64,000 bases of DNA, taken from Alentia gelatinosa (lineage: Eukaryota; Annelida; Polychaeta; Phyllodocida; Polynoidae). Every line of letters begins with the position of its first letter. Position 1 is the first letter of the stretch. Made by a program: the position numbers and the translations under genes. The notes beneath the pieces were generated by a model. The model was given only the letters and a program-made list of their open reading frames with translations. It was not told the origin of the DNA and did no database searches. Location of the stretch: assembly GCA_950022655.1 (NCBI GenBank), contig OX465581.1, forward strand, positions 32,149,300 through 32,213,299. Direction: 5' to 3'. Shown piece by piece: positions 55,302 to 64,000 of the stretch.

Positions 55302-55593
55302 GGCGTTTTTTATACATCATATTGTATAACCATTATACCTCATATTGTATAACCATACTATCTGTTATACAACCATATACATAATTGACATACCATTATA
55401 CATGTCATTTACAACTATGTATATTATACGTAATTGACCTCTTTATACCTCTGTCAATTACTTTATCTACCTTATGTCATATTCATATTTACATATTAAT
55501 ATTCATGTCGGTATAGGTATATAAAATTAAAATAAATTTTATTATTCCCAACTATCGACTCCTTCTTTGTGTTCAGGGATAGGGGTAATGGGT
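55302..55593 (+). repeat. Split direct repeat B2
   Basis: Second copy of B1. It ends in GGGT directly against the host sequence GCTAAGGCGTACACG. The 37-bp spacer 55,265-55,301 separates it from A2. Confidence 0.93.
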
Positions 55594-56940
55594 GCTAAGG
55601 CGTACACGGAGGTGATAGGAGTATTGTTAATGCGCTTTCTCACCACTGAATTCAGCAGGGATCTAAAGAAACTTCCAGCAAAAAACAGGGGTATAACAAG
55701 AAGCCAAATTCTAGGGATAGCAAAATTCTAGGGAATCAGCCAGTGTGTTTGGCCTATAACACAAAGGGCTGCAACTGCAACCCTTACCGCCATCTGCACA
55801 TCTGCTATGTGTTATGGTAACTCATTCACTGAATACCTGGAGGGTCGGCATGACCCATTCCAACACAACCTCGAGTTCTACATGAAGGGTCCAACTGAGT
55901 AATCTCTACCAGGGCATCCGCTGCTCCTACACTTTAACGGGGAGTTGTGGCAGTATGTCTAATGGATGTTTGTTTTTTCGAGAGGTTTTCTGGCTCACAG
56001 TCCAACCGACATGCTGATTCACATAATGACCTACCTGCCAGGGGCTTTATCATTGGTTAACCCCAGTTTGATATTCTCATAAGAGACACCTGTGCAAAAG
56101 CCTATAATGGAAGATTGGATGTTGTTTTCACACGACATGGATCACGGAAGTGAACATGGTTTATGCCAGACTTGGGAGGTTGTCACACCTTCTAATACCG
56201 CCGCGATTTTCTAGTTTGGTGAGTTTCCTTGTATGCCCACTCACCGGTCATTGCTGGAATGGTGTGATGTTAGACTTTCTATACTTAGGTTCAGTCCAAG
56301 TCTATCGGAATTGTCATATTTCTGTGCATGACCAATGTGTTAATTATATGGTACTTGTACTTGCACTTTAGTTTTGGACAACGTACCTGTATGTTTGAAG
56401 CCCTTTAGATTCGCTGCCTTGCTTTTAGACAAGCAGAATGAGAATTATGAAGACATCTTCGTCCTCACAGGCATGTCTTGGGGGTTCCGTATAATAGATG
56501 AGGACACTTGCTTGCAATATGTGCAGTGTAACTATAAATCGATATTTAGAGCCGGTAGCTAAGATCCAGATGGATATTATTCTCAAGAAGGAACTACAAG
56601 AACACAAGTTTCATTAGTTAATGTTAAACCCGACTGTGTTCACTCGCTTGGGGCAGTCTAGCGGTCTTATGATAGGAAACGCTCACCAATCACAGACTGT
56701 TCTAGACCAAATGATTCTGTTTATGATCACATGGCGGAAACGGCTACTAAGTTAAATTTCAAGTCAATTGATGATGTCAAAAGACTGATACGTCAGGGTA
56801 ACTTTTCTACCATTGTGAACATTGCGAATGCCTATCGTAACGTACACATTTTCCCACCAAACAGGAGTTACATGGGTATACAACGGGTACGTACTTTATG
56901 GATGGCCCCTACAGATATGAAGTATCTTAAGAGAAATTAA
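55594..56940 (+). pseudogene. 3' part of the old DIRS-like element: gag end and RT fragment (relic)
   Basis: Continues the interrupted frame (AKAYTEVIGVLLMRF). It then reads a Cys/His cluster, QPVCLAYNTKGCNCNPYRHL continuing HIC, like that of the younger gag. After several stops it gives an RT leader at 56,374-56,562 (FRFAALLLDKQNENYEDIFV; GMSWGFRIIDED) and an RT piece at 56,676-56,890 (RSPITDCSRPNDSVYDHM; FKSIDDVKRLIRQGNFSTIV; NIANAYRNVHIFPPNRSYMG). In DIRS RTs the last segment normally carries a catalytic Asp at D-I-x-x-A-Y-R, which here reads N-I-A-N-A-Y-R. The palm YxDD box and RNase H are missing. Confidence 0.7.
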
Positions 56941-57025
56941 ATCTTAGAGCGGAAATTACGGAGTCTTGTTGTTATTAGAGTTGTTTGAGTGATAAGCGCT
57001 AGATGGCCAGCCACCACAGTCTGTA

Positions 57026-57220
57026 TTATCGGGATGTTTCGGGGATCCCAACTGCGTATGCATGTAAAGCCACAGACTTTCTCAGGCTGTGAATGGTGTA
57101 TCTTGTGTTGCCATGGGGGTAGTTGCTCGTAGACATGTGGGGAAGGCGTTGCTCCGGTAATATCGGATCGTGTCGTGTGGTATCGTTATTTCCATGTTGT
57201 ATCGCTACCTTTGGCAACAC
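57026..57220 (-). pseudogene. Tyrosine recombinase C-terminal fragment (relic, opposite strand)
   Basis: The minus strand reads GNTRYTIHSLRKSVALHAYA followed by VGIPE, closely resembling TYTLHSLRKAAATQAFQAGV of the intact recombinase at 53,707-54,735. The His-x-x-Arg pair is kept. The piece stops before the Trp and Tyr. It lies next to the old DIRS-like RT relic but in reverse orientation, and directly against a MITE copy (57,145-57,370). Confidence 0.65.
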
Positions 57221-57370
57221 TGCATTTTCAGTGTCAGACAGGTGAAAGTTTCATTAGATTTTTAATTTGATATAGATGGCGATATAATCATGATGAATCA
57301 GCAAAAAACCTGTAGCAACACTTTCATCCTCGGATCGCTATTCTGAGATCCGCAAAATGTGGAGCATCTA
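57145..57370. repeat. Degraded copy of the GTTGCTCC(T/G)G MITE
   Basis: AAGGCGTTGCTCCGGTAATA, ATCGGATCGTGTCGTG and, near the other side, TCGGATCGCTATTCTGAGAT match the interior and ends of the elements at 43,837 and 46,052. Both outer GGGCCCC ends are lost. Confidence 0.6.
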
Positions 57371-57744
57371 CCCCATGTGGGAAACATCAGGAATGTGTCA
57401 TTGTCGGTAGTATTTGGGATCTCGATACAGCCTTTTGATTGTGTGCAATTGTCTCCCGTCTTCTTCTTTTTTTGAAACTTTTATTTAGACTGGAAGCGGA
57501 CTCAACCTTGCGGCTGGTTCGTCCGTCCAGTTTACATTCGTATGGTTTATCTTTTCCTTGGTCATTTTGTGAATCAACGTTTTACAGCTTTAAGTAGAGA
57601 AAAATACATCTATTTACATTATGATATATGAAAAGTCGAAAAGTCTTACATAGTGGACTTTCAGAGGGACCTGTTAGCTTATAACTGAGTGGTGACATCA
57701 CCTGCTATGCCTTTCCCACTCTCTCAGCAGATCTTTTGCGGCAT
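57371..57744. other. No recognised gene
   Basis: No recognisable coding sequence or bounded repeat. Confidence 0.4.
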
Positions 57745-58230
57745 GGCATACACCCATACCCCACTATCTCCTACACCCACACCCCACTGTCCTATATTCA
57801 CACCACCCTCTGTACTACACTCACATCCCACATTATCCTCCACTCACAACCCACTTTGTCCTACTCTCAAACCACACTCTGACCTACACTAGACTTCACG
57901 GTGTCCTACACTTGCATCCCATTTTGTCCTTTAGCAATGCCCCACTCTGCCCTACACCTATATCCTGCTCTGTCCTACACCCACACCACTCTGTCGTATA
58001 TTCACTACTCACTCTATCCTATACCTACATTCTACTCTGTCCTACAGCTCACTAAGCCCTACACCCACAACCCACTCTGTCATATACCCACACCCCACTC
58101 TGTCCTACACCACACCTCTCTTTCTACTACACCCCCACTTACCTAAACCCACAACCCAATCTGTCCTGCACCCATCCCCCCACTCTGTCCTACACCCACA
58201 TCCCACTCTGCCCTACCCTACACTCTCTGC
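57745..58230 (+). repeat. C-rich minisatellite (CCCACTCTGTCCTACACCCA)
   Basis: About twenty diverged units of roughly 20-25 bp around CCTACACCCACACCCCACTCTGT. The single orientation and uneven unit length suggest an old tandem array. Open frames across it are low-complexity His/Pro/Thr and are not genes. Confidence 0.9.
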
Positions 58231-58854
58231 CCTACATCGTAGGCCTATCCCAGGCGTAATGTCGGTGCATATTTGAGCAGTTTTTCGCAAATGCACACAT
58301 GAAAAGAATTGTTACATGGATCGAGTGTAATGATAAAGTATTGATAGGCGAATGTATATATTATGATGATGTTTGCACAGCATATCCCTAAAATCACTAC
58401 ATTACTGGTGCCCGACCGATATGCCCTGTCCATCCCTCCTTTGGCAGGAATTCTCCTGTTTTTATTGGTTATATTGTGAATGTATCCTGAAAAAGCAAAT
58501 CCACTTAATTTGAAAAGCAAAAATGTAAATAAAGATCATTCCTAAAATCGGAATTACTAGATAATCATTGGGCTAGATGAAATGCCTACACTTATCAAAA
58601 CCAATCAACGTTTTCAATGAGAGTCACCTAGATGGAATGTCTATACTTGCTAAAACCCAATCAAAAGTATAGATCATTGGGCCATATATATTCACAGCTT
58701 TCCCACTTGCCAGGGATTCGTAGACAGCTAATTTCCATAACCCTTTAGTGACTACTTACATGCCTAAGCTAATCCTAAAGCAGACAGTGGCATGCGTGAA
58801 TGCCCTTTGGAAACATTCATGCAATCAGGCTTGAGAGGCCCCGAGAGATAATGC

Positions 58855-58858
<4 letters not shown>
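58231..58858. other. No recognised gene
   Basis: No coding homology. Two near-copies of CCTAGATGGAATGTCTATAC-like words lie at 58,570-58,660, a short local duplication. Confidence 0.4.

Positions 58859-58913
<55 letters not shown>
58859..58913 (+). repeat. (TA)n microsatellite
   Basis: About 27 AT dinucleotides without interruption. Such tracts extrude cruciforms and are length-unstable. Confidence 0.97.
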
Positions 58914-58914
<1 letters not shown>

Positions 58915-59257
58915 CAAATGTTGATTAGTATACATGCACATATATACTATGTTCAATTAAAGGCATATCCTACAATTCACGGTGGCGCCACGGTGATTTA
59001 TATATATTGTTAATTATCAGTGAAAACTGGTCCCATGTGATTTACTCTAATTTCAAATCAGTAAATTTAACATTTTGTCCAGTTTATCCAGTCTTGATAG
59101 GTAAAATAGTCAAATTTACATTTACTTGATTTACATAGGATGTACCGAAAATTATGGTTTTCTTCAATTCTTTCAAAAACAAAGATGGTGACCTATGAAT
59201 TCTAAAACGTAGATGTATAGTTCTATATATCAACTGTATTCTGTGAAGGTTTGAGGG

Positions 59258-59375
59258 AAGTGACATGGGTTTCACTATGTGAAAAGTAACTTTTTAGAAT
59301 TTCTATATATTCTATTATAAAATAATCATAATATTGATCTCTAAATCAAAAACTAGCACGGTGATTCCCCCATGT
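59258..59375 (+). repeat. Left arm of a long inverted repeat
   Basis: ACTATGTGAAAAGTAACTTT, TTTAGAATTTCTATATATTC and ATAATCATAATATTGATCTC match, in inverted orientation and about 80-85 % by eye, the segment 61,405-61,525. Confidence 0.7.
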
Positions 59376-59890
59376 AAAAGTTAGATAAGTGTTCTATAAC
59401 ACTTGAAGATCATCGTATGCAATTTCCAGGGAATTGACATGGGTTTAAATTTTCAAGACAAATTGTCCGATGTGTCTTTAACTTTAAGACCCACTTCCTC
59501 TCCGACCCCATTCATATAATATAGGGCAATTTAGATTCCTGTGCGTTTGGCCAAGAATATTGAGTTCAGGGGCAGAGGTGTATCGCAAACCTCTGCGGAT
59601 GCATTTGTCACCCGCTAACAGCTTCCGGTGGCTTACTCTCCTCTGGAGATTATACGGCTTGAGTGGTCCTGTCTAGTAGAACCATCATGTCTAGATGGTG
59701 CTTAGTGTGATCGGCAGGGAGCAGAGCGCCATATACCCTGACCCTCTTCCGTGGATACATTGGCAGTAAGGAATATTGCAGAGGTGGATGAGGGGATAAT
59801 AGATGTGCCACTGATTGAAGGTGAATTCAATTTACACAAATTTAGTGGCGATGTTGCCGCGAGTGGCACACGAACAGGTGGTCGTGTCTT

Positions 59891-60683
59891 AAGGGGGGCG
59901 TCCACCAACCACGACAAGGCTACGACAATGGCTTTCCGACAAGGTCCACGACAGCTCTACGATTGGAAGCCTTGTCGTAGCCTTGTCGTGGTTGGTGGAC
60001 CCTAGTTCCCGACAAGAGGCTACGACAATGCCACGACAGGCTGCGACATGAAGATGGTTGGAGGCCTGTCGGGGGCCTTCCGACAAGGCTACGACAATAC
60101 CGAACATGTTCGATTTTTCCCACAACTGTACCTTTGTCCTGGAGTGTTAGAGGGTGCGTCCACCAACCACGACAAGGCTACGACAAGTGCCGACATGAAA
60201 GTTCCAATCGCAGCCTTGTCGCAGCCTTGTCGTGAGAAGAGCATTGTCGGGACAGCGGTGTCCCATGGTTCCGACACACTACGACAGTGATATCGAGGAA
60301 ACCACAACACTCCACGACAAAGGTCCAGTCGTAGCAAAAATCGAACATGTTCGATATTGTCGTGGCCTTGTCGGAGGGCCTCCGACAACCTCCCGACAAG
60401 CTTTGTGTCGCAGCCTGTCGGGGCCTTGTCGTAGCCTCTTGTCGGGAACTAGGGTCCACCAACCACGACAAGGCTACGACACGCCTTCCAATCGTAGAGC
60501 TGTCGTGGACCTTGTCGGAAAGCCGTTGTCGCAGCCCTGTCGTGGTGGACGCACCCTCTTATGGTTTCCTCGATATCACTGTCATAGTGTGTCGTTACCA
60601 TGGACGCTTGTTTACGGCTACCCTTCTCACGGCAAGGCTGCGACAAGGCTGCGATTGGAACTTTCATGGTTGGTGGACGCCCC
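59891..60683. mobile_element. PIF/Harbinger-like MITE, outer element
   Basis: Starts AGGGGGGCGTCCACCAACCA and ends with the inverted copy TGGTTGGTGGACGCCCCCCT, flanked by TTA on both sides (59,888-59,890 and 60,684-60,686). The 3-bp TTA duplication is the signature of the PIF/Harbinger superfamily. The interior is packed with CCTTGTCGTAGCC / GGCTACGACAAGG words in both orientations. Open frames that cross it on both strands are repeat artefacts. Confidence 0.75.
60150..60558. mobile_element. PIF/Harbinger-like MITE, nested inner element
   Basis: Ends GAGGGTGCGTCCACCA and the inverted TGGACGCACCCTC, flanked by TTA at 60,147-60,149 and 60,559-60,561. It sits inside the outer element and is related to it, so a copy of the family inserted into another. 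The long words around TCGAACATGTTCGAT near 60,105 and 60,340 pair across the two elements. Confidence 0.75.
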
Positions 60684-60936
60684 CCTTTAGTCATGTCCGA
60701 GTCATGTTTACAATGTTTTTCAGGGAGTTTTTTTTAAATTTATGAATTTAGACAGCATAGGCATTAGCCCCAAAAATCTGATTTTATGGCCTATTCAGTA
60801 GGCAAGAGTTACTTTACACCTCGTATACCAATAATTCGATATGAGTATGCGGTGGCGTATCCACCTCGAGTTACACATAGCACAAACCTGATCAGAAGCT
60901 CTGATGTTAGGGCAACCTTGTTTACAGTATCCTAAA

Positions 60937-61119
60937 ACAGTATAAGTAGAATCTCCGCATAAGCGGCGGTCCCTCTCCATTCCGGGCCAAAGTGTCCGCT
61001 TATGCAGGGTGACCGCTACACGGAGTTGAAATAAATATCTTATAGGGGATCCGTTTGGAGTCAAGGTGTCCGTTAACGCGGGGTTACGCAGGGTTACCGT
61101 TAGGCGGGGTTCTACTGTA
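60937..61119. mobile_element. pogo/Tigger-like MITE
   Basis: The right end CCGTTAGGCGGGGTTCTACT continuing GTA and the left end CAGTATAAGTAGAATCTCCG are imperfect inverted repeats, 183 bp apart. CAGTAGAACCCCGC-type ends are typical of pogo/Tigger elements, which duplicate TA. The interior has CCGCTTATGC/GCGGGGTTACGC repeats. There is no coding capacity. Confidence 0.65.
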
Positions 61120-61404
61120 TATGAATGGTCTTCAGAAGGTTTGTATCGCCTTTTGTCATAGAGTAACCAATATATATGTGTATAAGTTAATGGAGGCAGG
61201 TTGGTGTTAAGGCAGGTTGATAGGAAGGCATGGTGGGGAGGCACGTTTGTGGAGAGGCACGTTGAAGACAACGTTTTAATTGAATTGGAGAATAATCAAA
61301 AACCGGGAAATTTCAACCCACCTGATGTGACCCTCACTTCTAAGAAAAAAAGAAGAAAGGAAAAAGGGCACTTCAGTTTTCTGGAAATTGAATACGATGA
61401 TTTT

Positions 61405-61525
61405 AATGTGTCGGGAGTCACAATTCTAGTTTTTCATTTAGATATCAATATTATGATAAAATTACAAAAGAATATATAGAAATTCTAAAAAGAAGTTTTT
61501 CACATAGTAAAATCCATGTCATCCG
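61405..61525 (-). repeat. Right arm of a long inverted repeat
   Basis: Reverse complement of 59,258-59,375 with about 15-20 % mismatches. The arms bracket the Harbinger-like and pogo-like elements. Confidence 0.7.
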
Positions 61526-62659
61526 AAGGACTGCATCTACATCCACAGATGTCGAGAGTCTAAATAAAATCAGATCTTATAATTAGGTTAGAGAGCCGTA
61601 AGCATGGGGATATCAAAATTATCTTATTTTCCTTCAAAGGTACAATATGACATAAATTGCTCTGTACATGTATCTTTACATATTGTTCACTGCTACATTC
61701 ATTTCTCCAATGCCATTAGATAGGAGCAACAAAGCAAACAAAGTCAATGTGTTCCCTGGATATTGTCACGTATACTGTCCACGTATGTGGCTTACGGCAC
61801 AGCTTTGGTATTTTCTGTCATCAGCCGGGCACACGATGCTGCGAACTAGAGTTTTCATATTAACCCCAGGCAGTCCGGATATTTCCAAAAGCCACGATCG
61901 GCAAAGTAGCCATTCCCATTGCACAATAACTACCAATGAATGTCAGCAGATGAATGGATGTTTTAACACAACGTAGATGCATCCCGTGTGGTGGGGCTTT
62001 TAGAACTTTAGCTTTCCGCTTATTATTTATCATTAGCTCCGGTCCATTCCCAGGGCCCGGTGCCAGTGTGGCAGTCATCTTACATAACCACCTATGGAGT
62101 GTGACTTCCAGTCATCAATATGTATAGAGCTGCTCATGGCTTAGTGGGTGACCTAATGTCGGCCCGCAAGGCCATGAATTTAAAAGCAACTCGTCCGCTG
62201 TACACTTCAGTAAATTTGGAAACTGCCTGGAGTTATACAAGCTCTGTTGTATTTGCATTGTCATTCGCAGCTCCACAAATATCCTGCTTTGTGCCGGAAT
62301 TTCTTGAAAGCAGAAACATCAGATTTATGATATCCACTAAAATCCAACACATCGCATCCTTTATCATTATAACCTGTGCACGCCTGACGTATGTTCACTA
62401 TTTCGTATTTCAAATAGACAGCATTATATCCATGTAAAATGGCCCCTCTTCAACGTAGAAATGCCCTGTTATGATTTAGATTAGAACAGCCCTCAATTGA
62501 AGATTGCTTTAAGGGGACTATATATTGCGAACTTCAAATAACAGTATATATAAACTTGAAATCAGAATTACCGAGGATATCACACGTTATCAATCTATAA
62601 ATCTGGCAGAAATGCCATTGAATGTTATCTCATGGATTCAAGTGTTATCTTTACAATAG
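61526..62659. other. No recognised gene
   Basis: Open frames at 61,668-61,976 and 62,120-62,437 (plus) have no recognisable domain. No RNA gene or bounded repeat was seen. An undetected 5' exon of the receptor gene at the right edge could lie here. Confidence 0.4.
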
Positions 62660-62900
62660 ATCACAGAAATATGTATCAATCAGTTGTTCTCAGAGCTGGC
62701 AGAAATTTAATTTGGCATACACCAGTATCTGTCCTGTAACCGCTCTTATTTGTCTTATTCATTAATGATTTTCGGGGATGCATAACTCACTCAGATTATC
62801 TACACCATGCAGACGATCTTCTGTTATATACTGTCTCAACCAAGGAACCTGGAATTGCAATGTATTATAACCTGCAATCTGTAGGTGTTTCAGTTGCTGT
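62660..62900 (+). pseudogene. LINE reverse transcriptase fragment (relic)
   Basis: Plus strand reads PVSVL-stop-PLLFVLFINDF and, in the same frame, SDYLHHADDLLLYT, the two RT blocks normally written QGSVLGPLLF..INDL and Y.DD. The Gly codon of the first block is now TAA, and the first residue of the tetrad is His (HADD). About 80 codons remain, with nothing on either side. Confidence 0.75.
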
Positions 62901-63280
62901 TCTTAATATTTCTGCCATTTACAAGACCTATATTTCTGAACTAGTCTGGCAAGTACCATGAAAAAGAAATCGAAGGCATTCAATGACACTCTAGAAACGA
63001 TCCCCACATCTGGGTCTGAACCTTTTTGCTGTATCCTACATTTAGTGTCTTCCCTTTTTTTCTTTTTAGAGAAAGAGGGTTTTCAACGGGTCCTCGCAAC
63101 CTTTTAGGATACTTTACAATTGGCGATTTTCAGCAATTTACTTCATTAATTTCTCTTGAAAGTTGGGTTTAAGATTTAACTCATTAAATAGAGTCGTTTT
63201 GATACTTCCAATGATAAAAGCATCCCCCTGAAGTTATGGTACGCATGTACTATTATGTGACTTTGTGCTTTTCTTTGCAG
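62901..63280 (+). other. Putative intron end upstream of the receptor exon
   Basis: Non-coding, T-rich towards the right. It ends with the acceptor-like TTGTGCTTTTCTTTGCAG at 63,263-63,280, a good polypyrimidine tract and AG. The upstream exon was not identified. Confidence 0.5.
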
Positions 63281-64000
63281 GCCGATGAACGTGTGAGAGA
63301 GCGAACGGCTGGGTCGATCGGATACTTTCGTCATGGCATGGCTGCAAGAGTCATACAGACTCAATATGACGTCAGAAAACAGTACATTGGGAGAGAACGG
63401 GACGTTCACAGACGGAACGTGGTTTTTGCTCCCCGAGATAATAGATAAGGACCCGTCCTCCAGGGATGATCCGGGGTTGTCTTCCCACGCCCGCCGCCCA
63501 TCGCCCTACGGCCTGCAGCCGGGTCACGACGACCCCATCGTCGTCCTTATCCAGGCAATCTCTATGCAGGCCCAGCTGTACGCCATGCCCACGTACTGCG
63601 GGGTGGGCCTGACGGGCAACCTGCTGGCTATTGGTGTGCTGCTCAACAGTGAGCTATGGAACCTCTCAGCTCTGCGCTACCTGCTCGCCCTGCTCTCCTC
63701 TGACGTAATGTACCTGGTGATTCTACTGATCAGCTGGCTGAGCGACGTGCAGGGGGTGGGGGTTTACAGTCATGGCGGGCTGTGTCACTTCACCACTTTT
63801 CTCAGCCACGGCTCGTGCTTCCTGGCCCTCTGGTATCTCGTCTGCTTTGCCGTCGATGGCTACATCCGCATCTGCTTCCGGCGACGACAGGAAGCCATGT
63901 GCACGACGACGCGAGCAAACGTGGTCATCTTGGCGTTCATGGCGGTGGCCATAGCCGTGTTTATCAACATCAGTATCACGTTCGGCGTGACGGCGGGCCC
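63281..64000 (+). CDS. Rhodopsin-type G-protein-coupled receptor, first coding exon (runs off window)
   Basis: An exon probably starts at 63,281 after a strong splice acceptor. The reading frame opens with ATG at 63,333 (MAWLQESYRLNMTSENSTLG) and stays open to the end, 222 codons. The extracellular N-terminus of about 80 residues has three N-glycosylation sequons (Asn11, Asn16, Asn22). TM1 contains the conserved Gly-Asn (Asn96) in VGLTGNLLAIGVLL. TM2 has Asp124 in LALLSSDVMYLVILL. Cys151 begins TM3 (CHFTTFLSHGSCFLALWYLV), which ends in AVDGYIRIC, so the usual DRY reads Asp-Gly-Tyr. TM4 starts near residue 196. GC content jumps to typical coding values. The pattern suits a peptide-type class A receptor, but the ligand cannot be told. 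TM5-7 lie beyond the window. Met12 is an alternative start. Confidence 0.85.

Larger units (their letters stand above)
50162..55593 (+). mobile_element. Ngaro/PAT-type tyrosine-recombinase retrotransposon, apparently intact
   Basis: A 5.4-kb element with the split-direct-repeat order A1 - gag - RT/RNase H - YR - B1 - A2 - B2. A1/A2 (186 bp) and B1/B2 (292 bp) show no difference by eye, so insertion is recent. All three frames are open. The coding part is GC-rich, in contrast to the AT-rich surroundings and its own AT-rich B repeats. There is no LTR, no integrase and no aspartic protease, as expected for the DIRS order. Replication is thought to pass through a circle in which the split repeats join. 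The YR then inserts the circle, without target duplication. GGGT is found at the left end, the B1/A2 joint and the right end. Confidence 0.93.

Noticed and set aside
57689..58240. Possible CRISPR-like array
   Set aside because: Units are contiguous, uneven and diverged with no constant repeat and unique spacers. It is a minisatellite in animal DNA.
59751..60745. Overlapping open frames on both strands of the Harbinger-like elements
   Set aside because: They are by-products of the CTACGACAAGG repeats in both orientations, with no transposase motif.

Overview
This is a 64 kb window of animal nuclear DNA, most likely from a marine invertebrate. That is inferred from three things: a spliced rhodopsin-type receptor gene entering at the right edge, AT-rich non-coding DNA, and a mix of non-LTR, Gypsy, DIRS/Ngaro-type, PIF/Harbinger-, piggyBac- and pogo-like repeats. 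The species cannot be named from the sequence. There are no operons, ribosomal RNAs, recognisable tRNAs or CRISPR arrays. Nearly everything recognisable is mobile DNA at different stages of decay, and only the last 0.7 kb looks like an ordinary host gene.

Layout. 0-5 kb: foldback-type repeats and a 16-bp minisatellite that switches strand three times, then a (GA)n tract. 5-10.5 kb: nothing recognised apart from short repeat relics. 10.5-14.6 kb: a decayed Gypsy element on the minus strand, with copies of one terminal repeat in inverted orientation on either side. 15-20 kb: palindromic MITE-like elements and a minus-strand LINE relic. 20-34 kb: mostly unrecognised sequence with a piggyBac-like MITE, a plus-strand tyrosine recombinase relic (27.9-28.6 kb) and several TIR elements. 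34.7-41.35 kb: a nearly full-length minus-strand LINE. 43.8-49.1 kb: four TIR elements. 49.3-57.2 kb: an old DIRS-like element split by a young, apparently intact Ngaro/PAT-type retrotransposon (50,162-55,593). 57-61.5 kb: minisatellite, (TA)n, a nested Harbinger-like palindrome and a pogo-like MITE inside a larger inverted repeat. 62.7 kb: a small LINE relic. 63.3 kb to the end: first coding exon of a seven-transmembrane receptor.

Most interesting are the two large retrotransposons. In the LINE, ORF1 carries coiled coil, RRM-like and C-terminal NADAR/YbiA-like domains. A separate SGNH-hydrolase-like ORF lies between ORF1 and the endonuclease-RT ORF2, and ORF2 is killed by three in-frame stops without any frameshift. 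The Ngaro-type element has split direct repeats A1-B1-A2-B2 with no difference visible by eye. Its gag, RT-RNase H and tyrosine recombinase frames are open, a correctly phased A AAA AAC slippery site sits just before the gag stop, and a GGGT core occurs at every junction. Removing it restores a reading frame of the older element it landed in.
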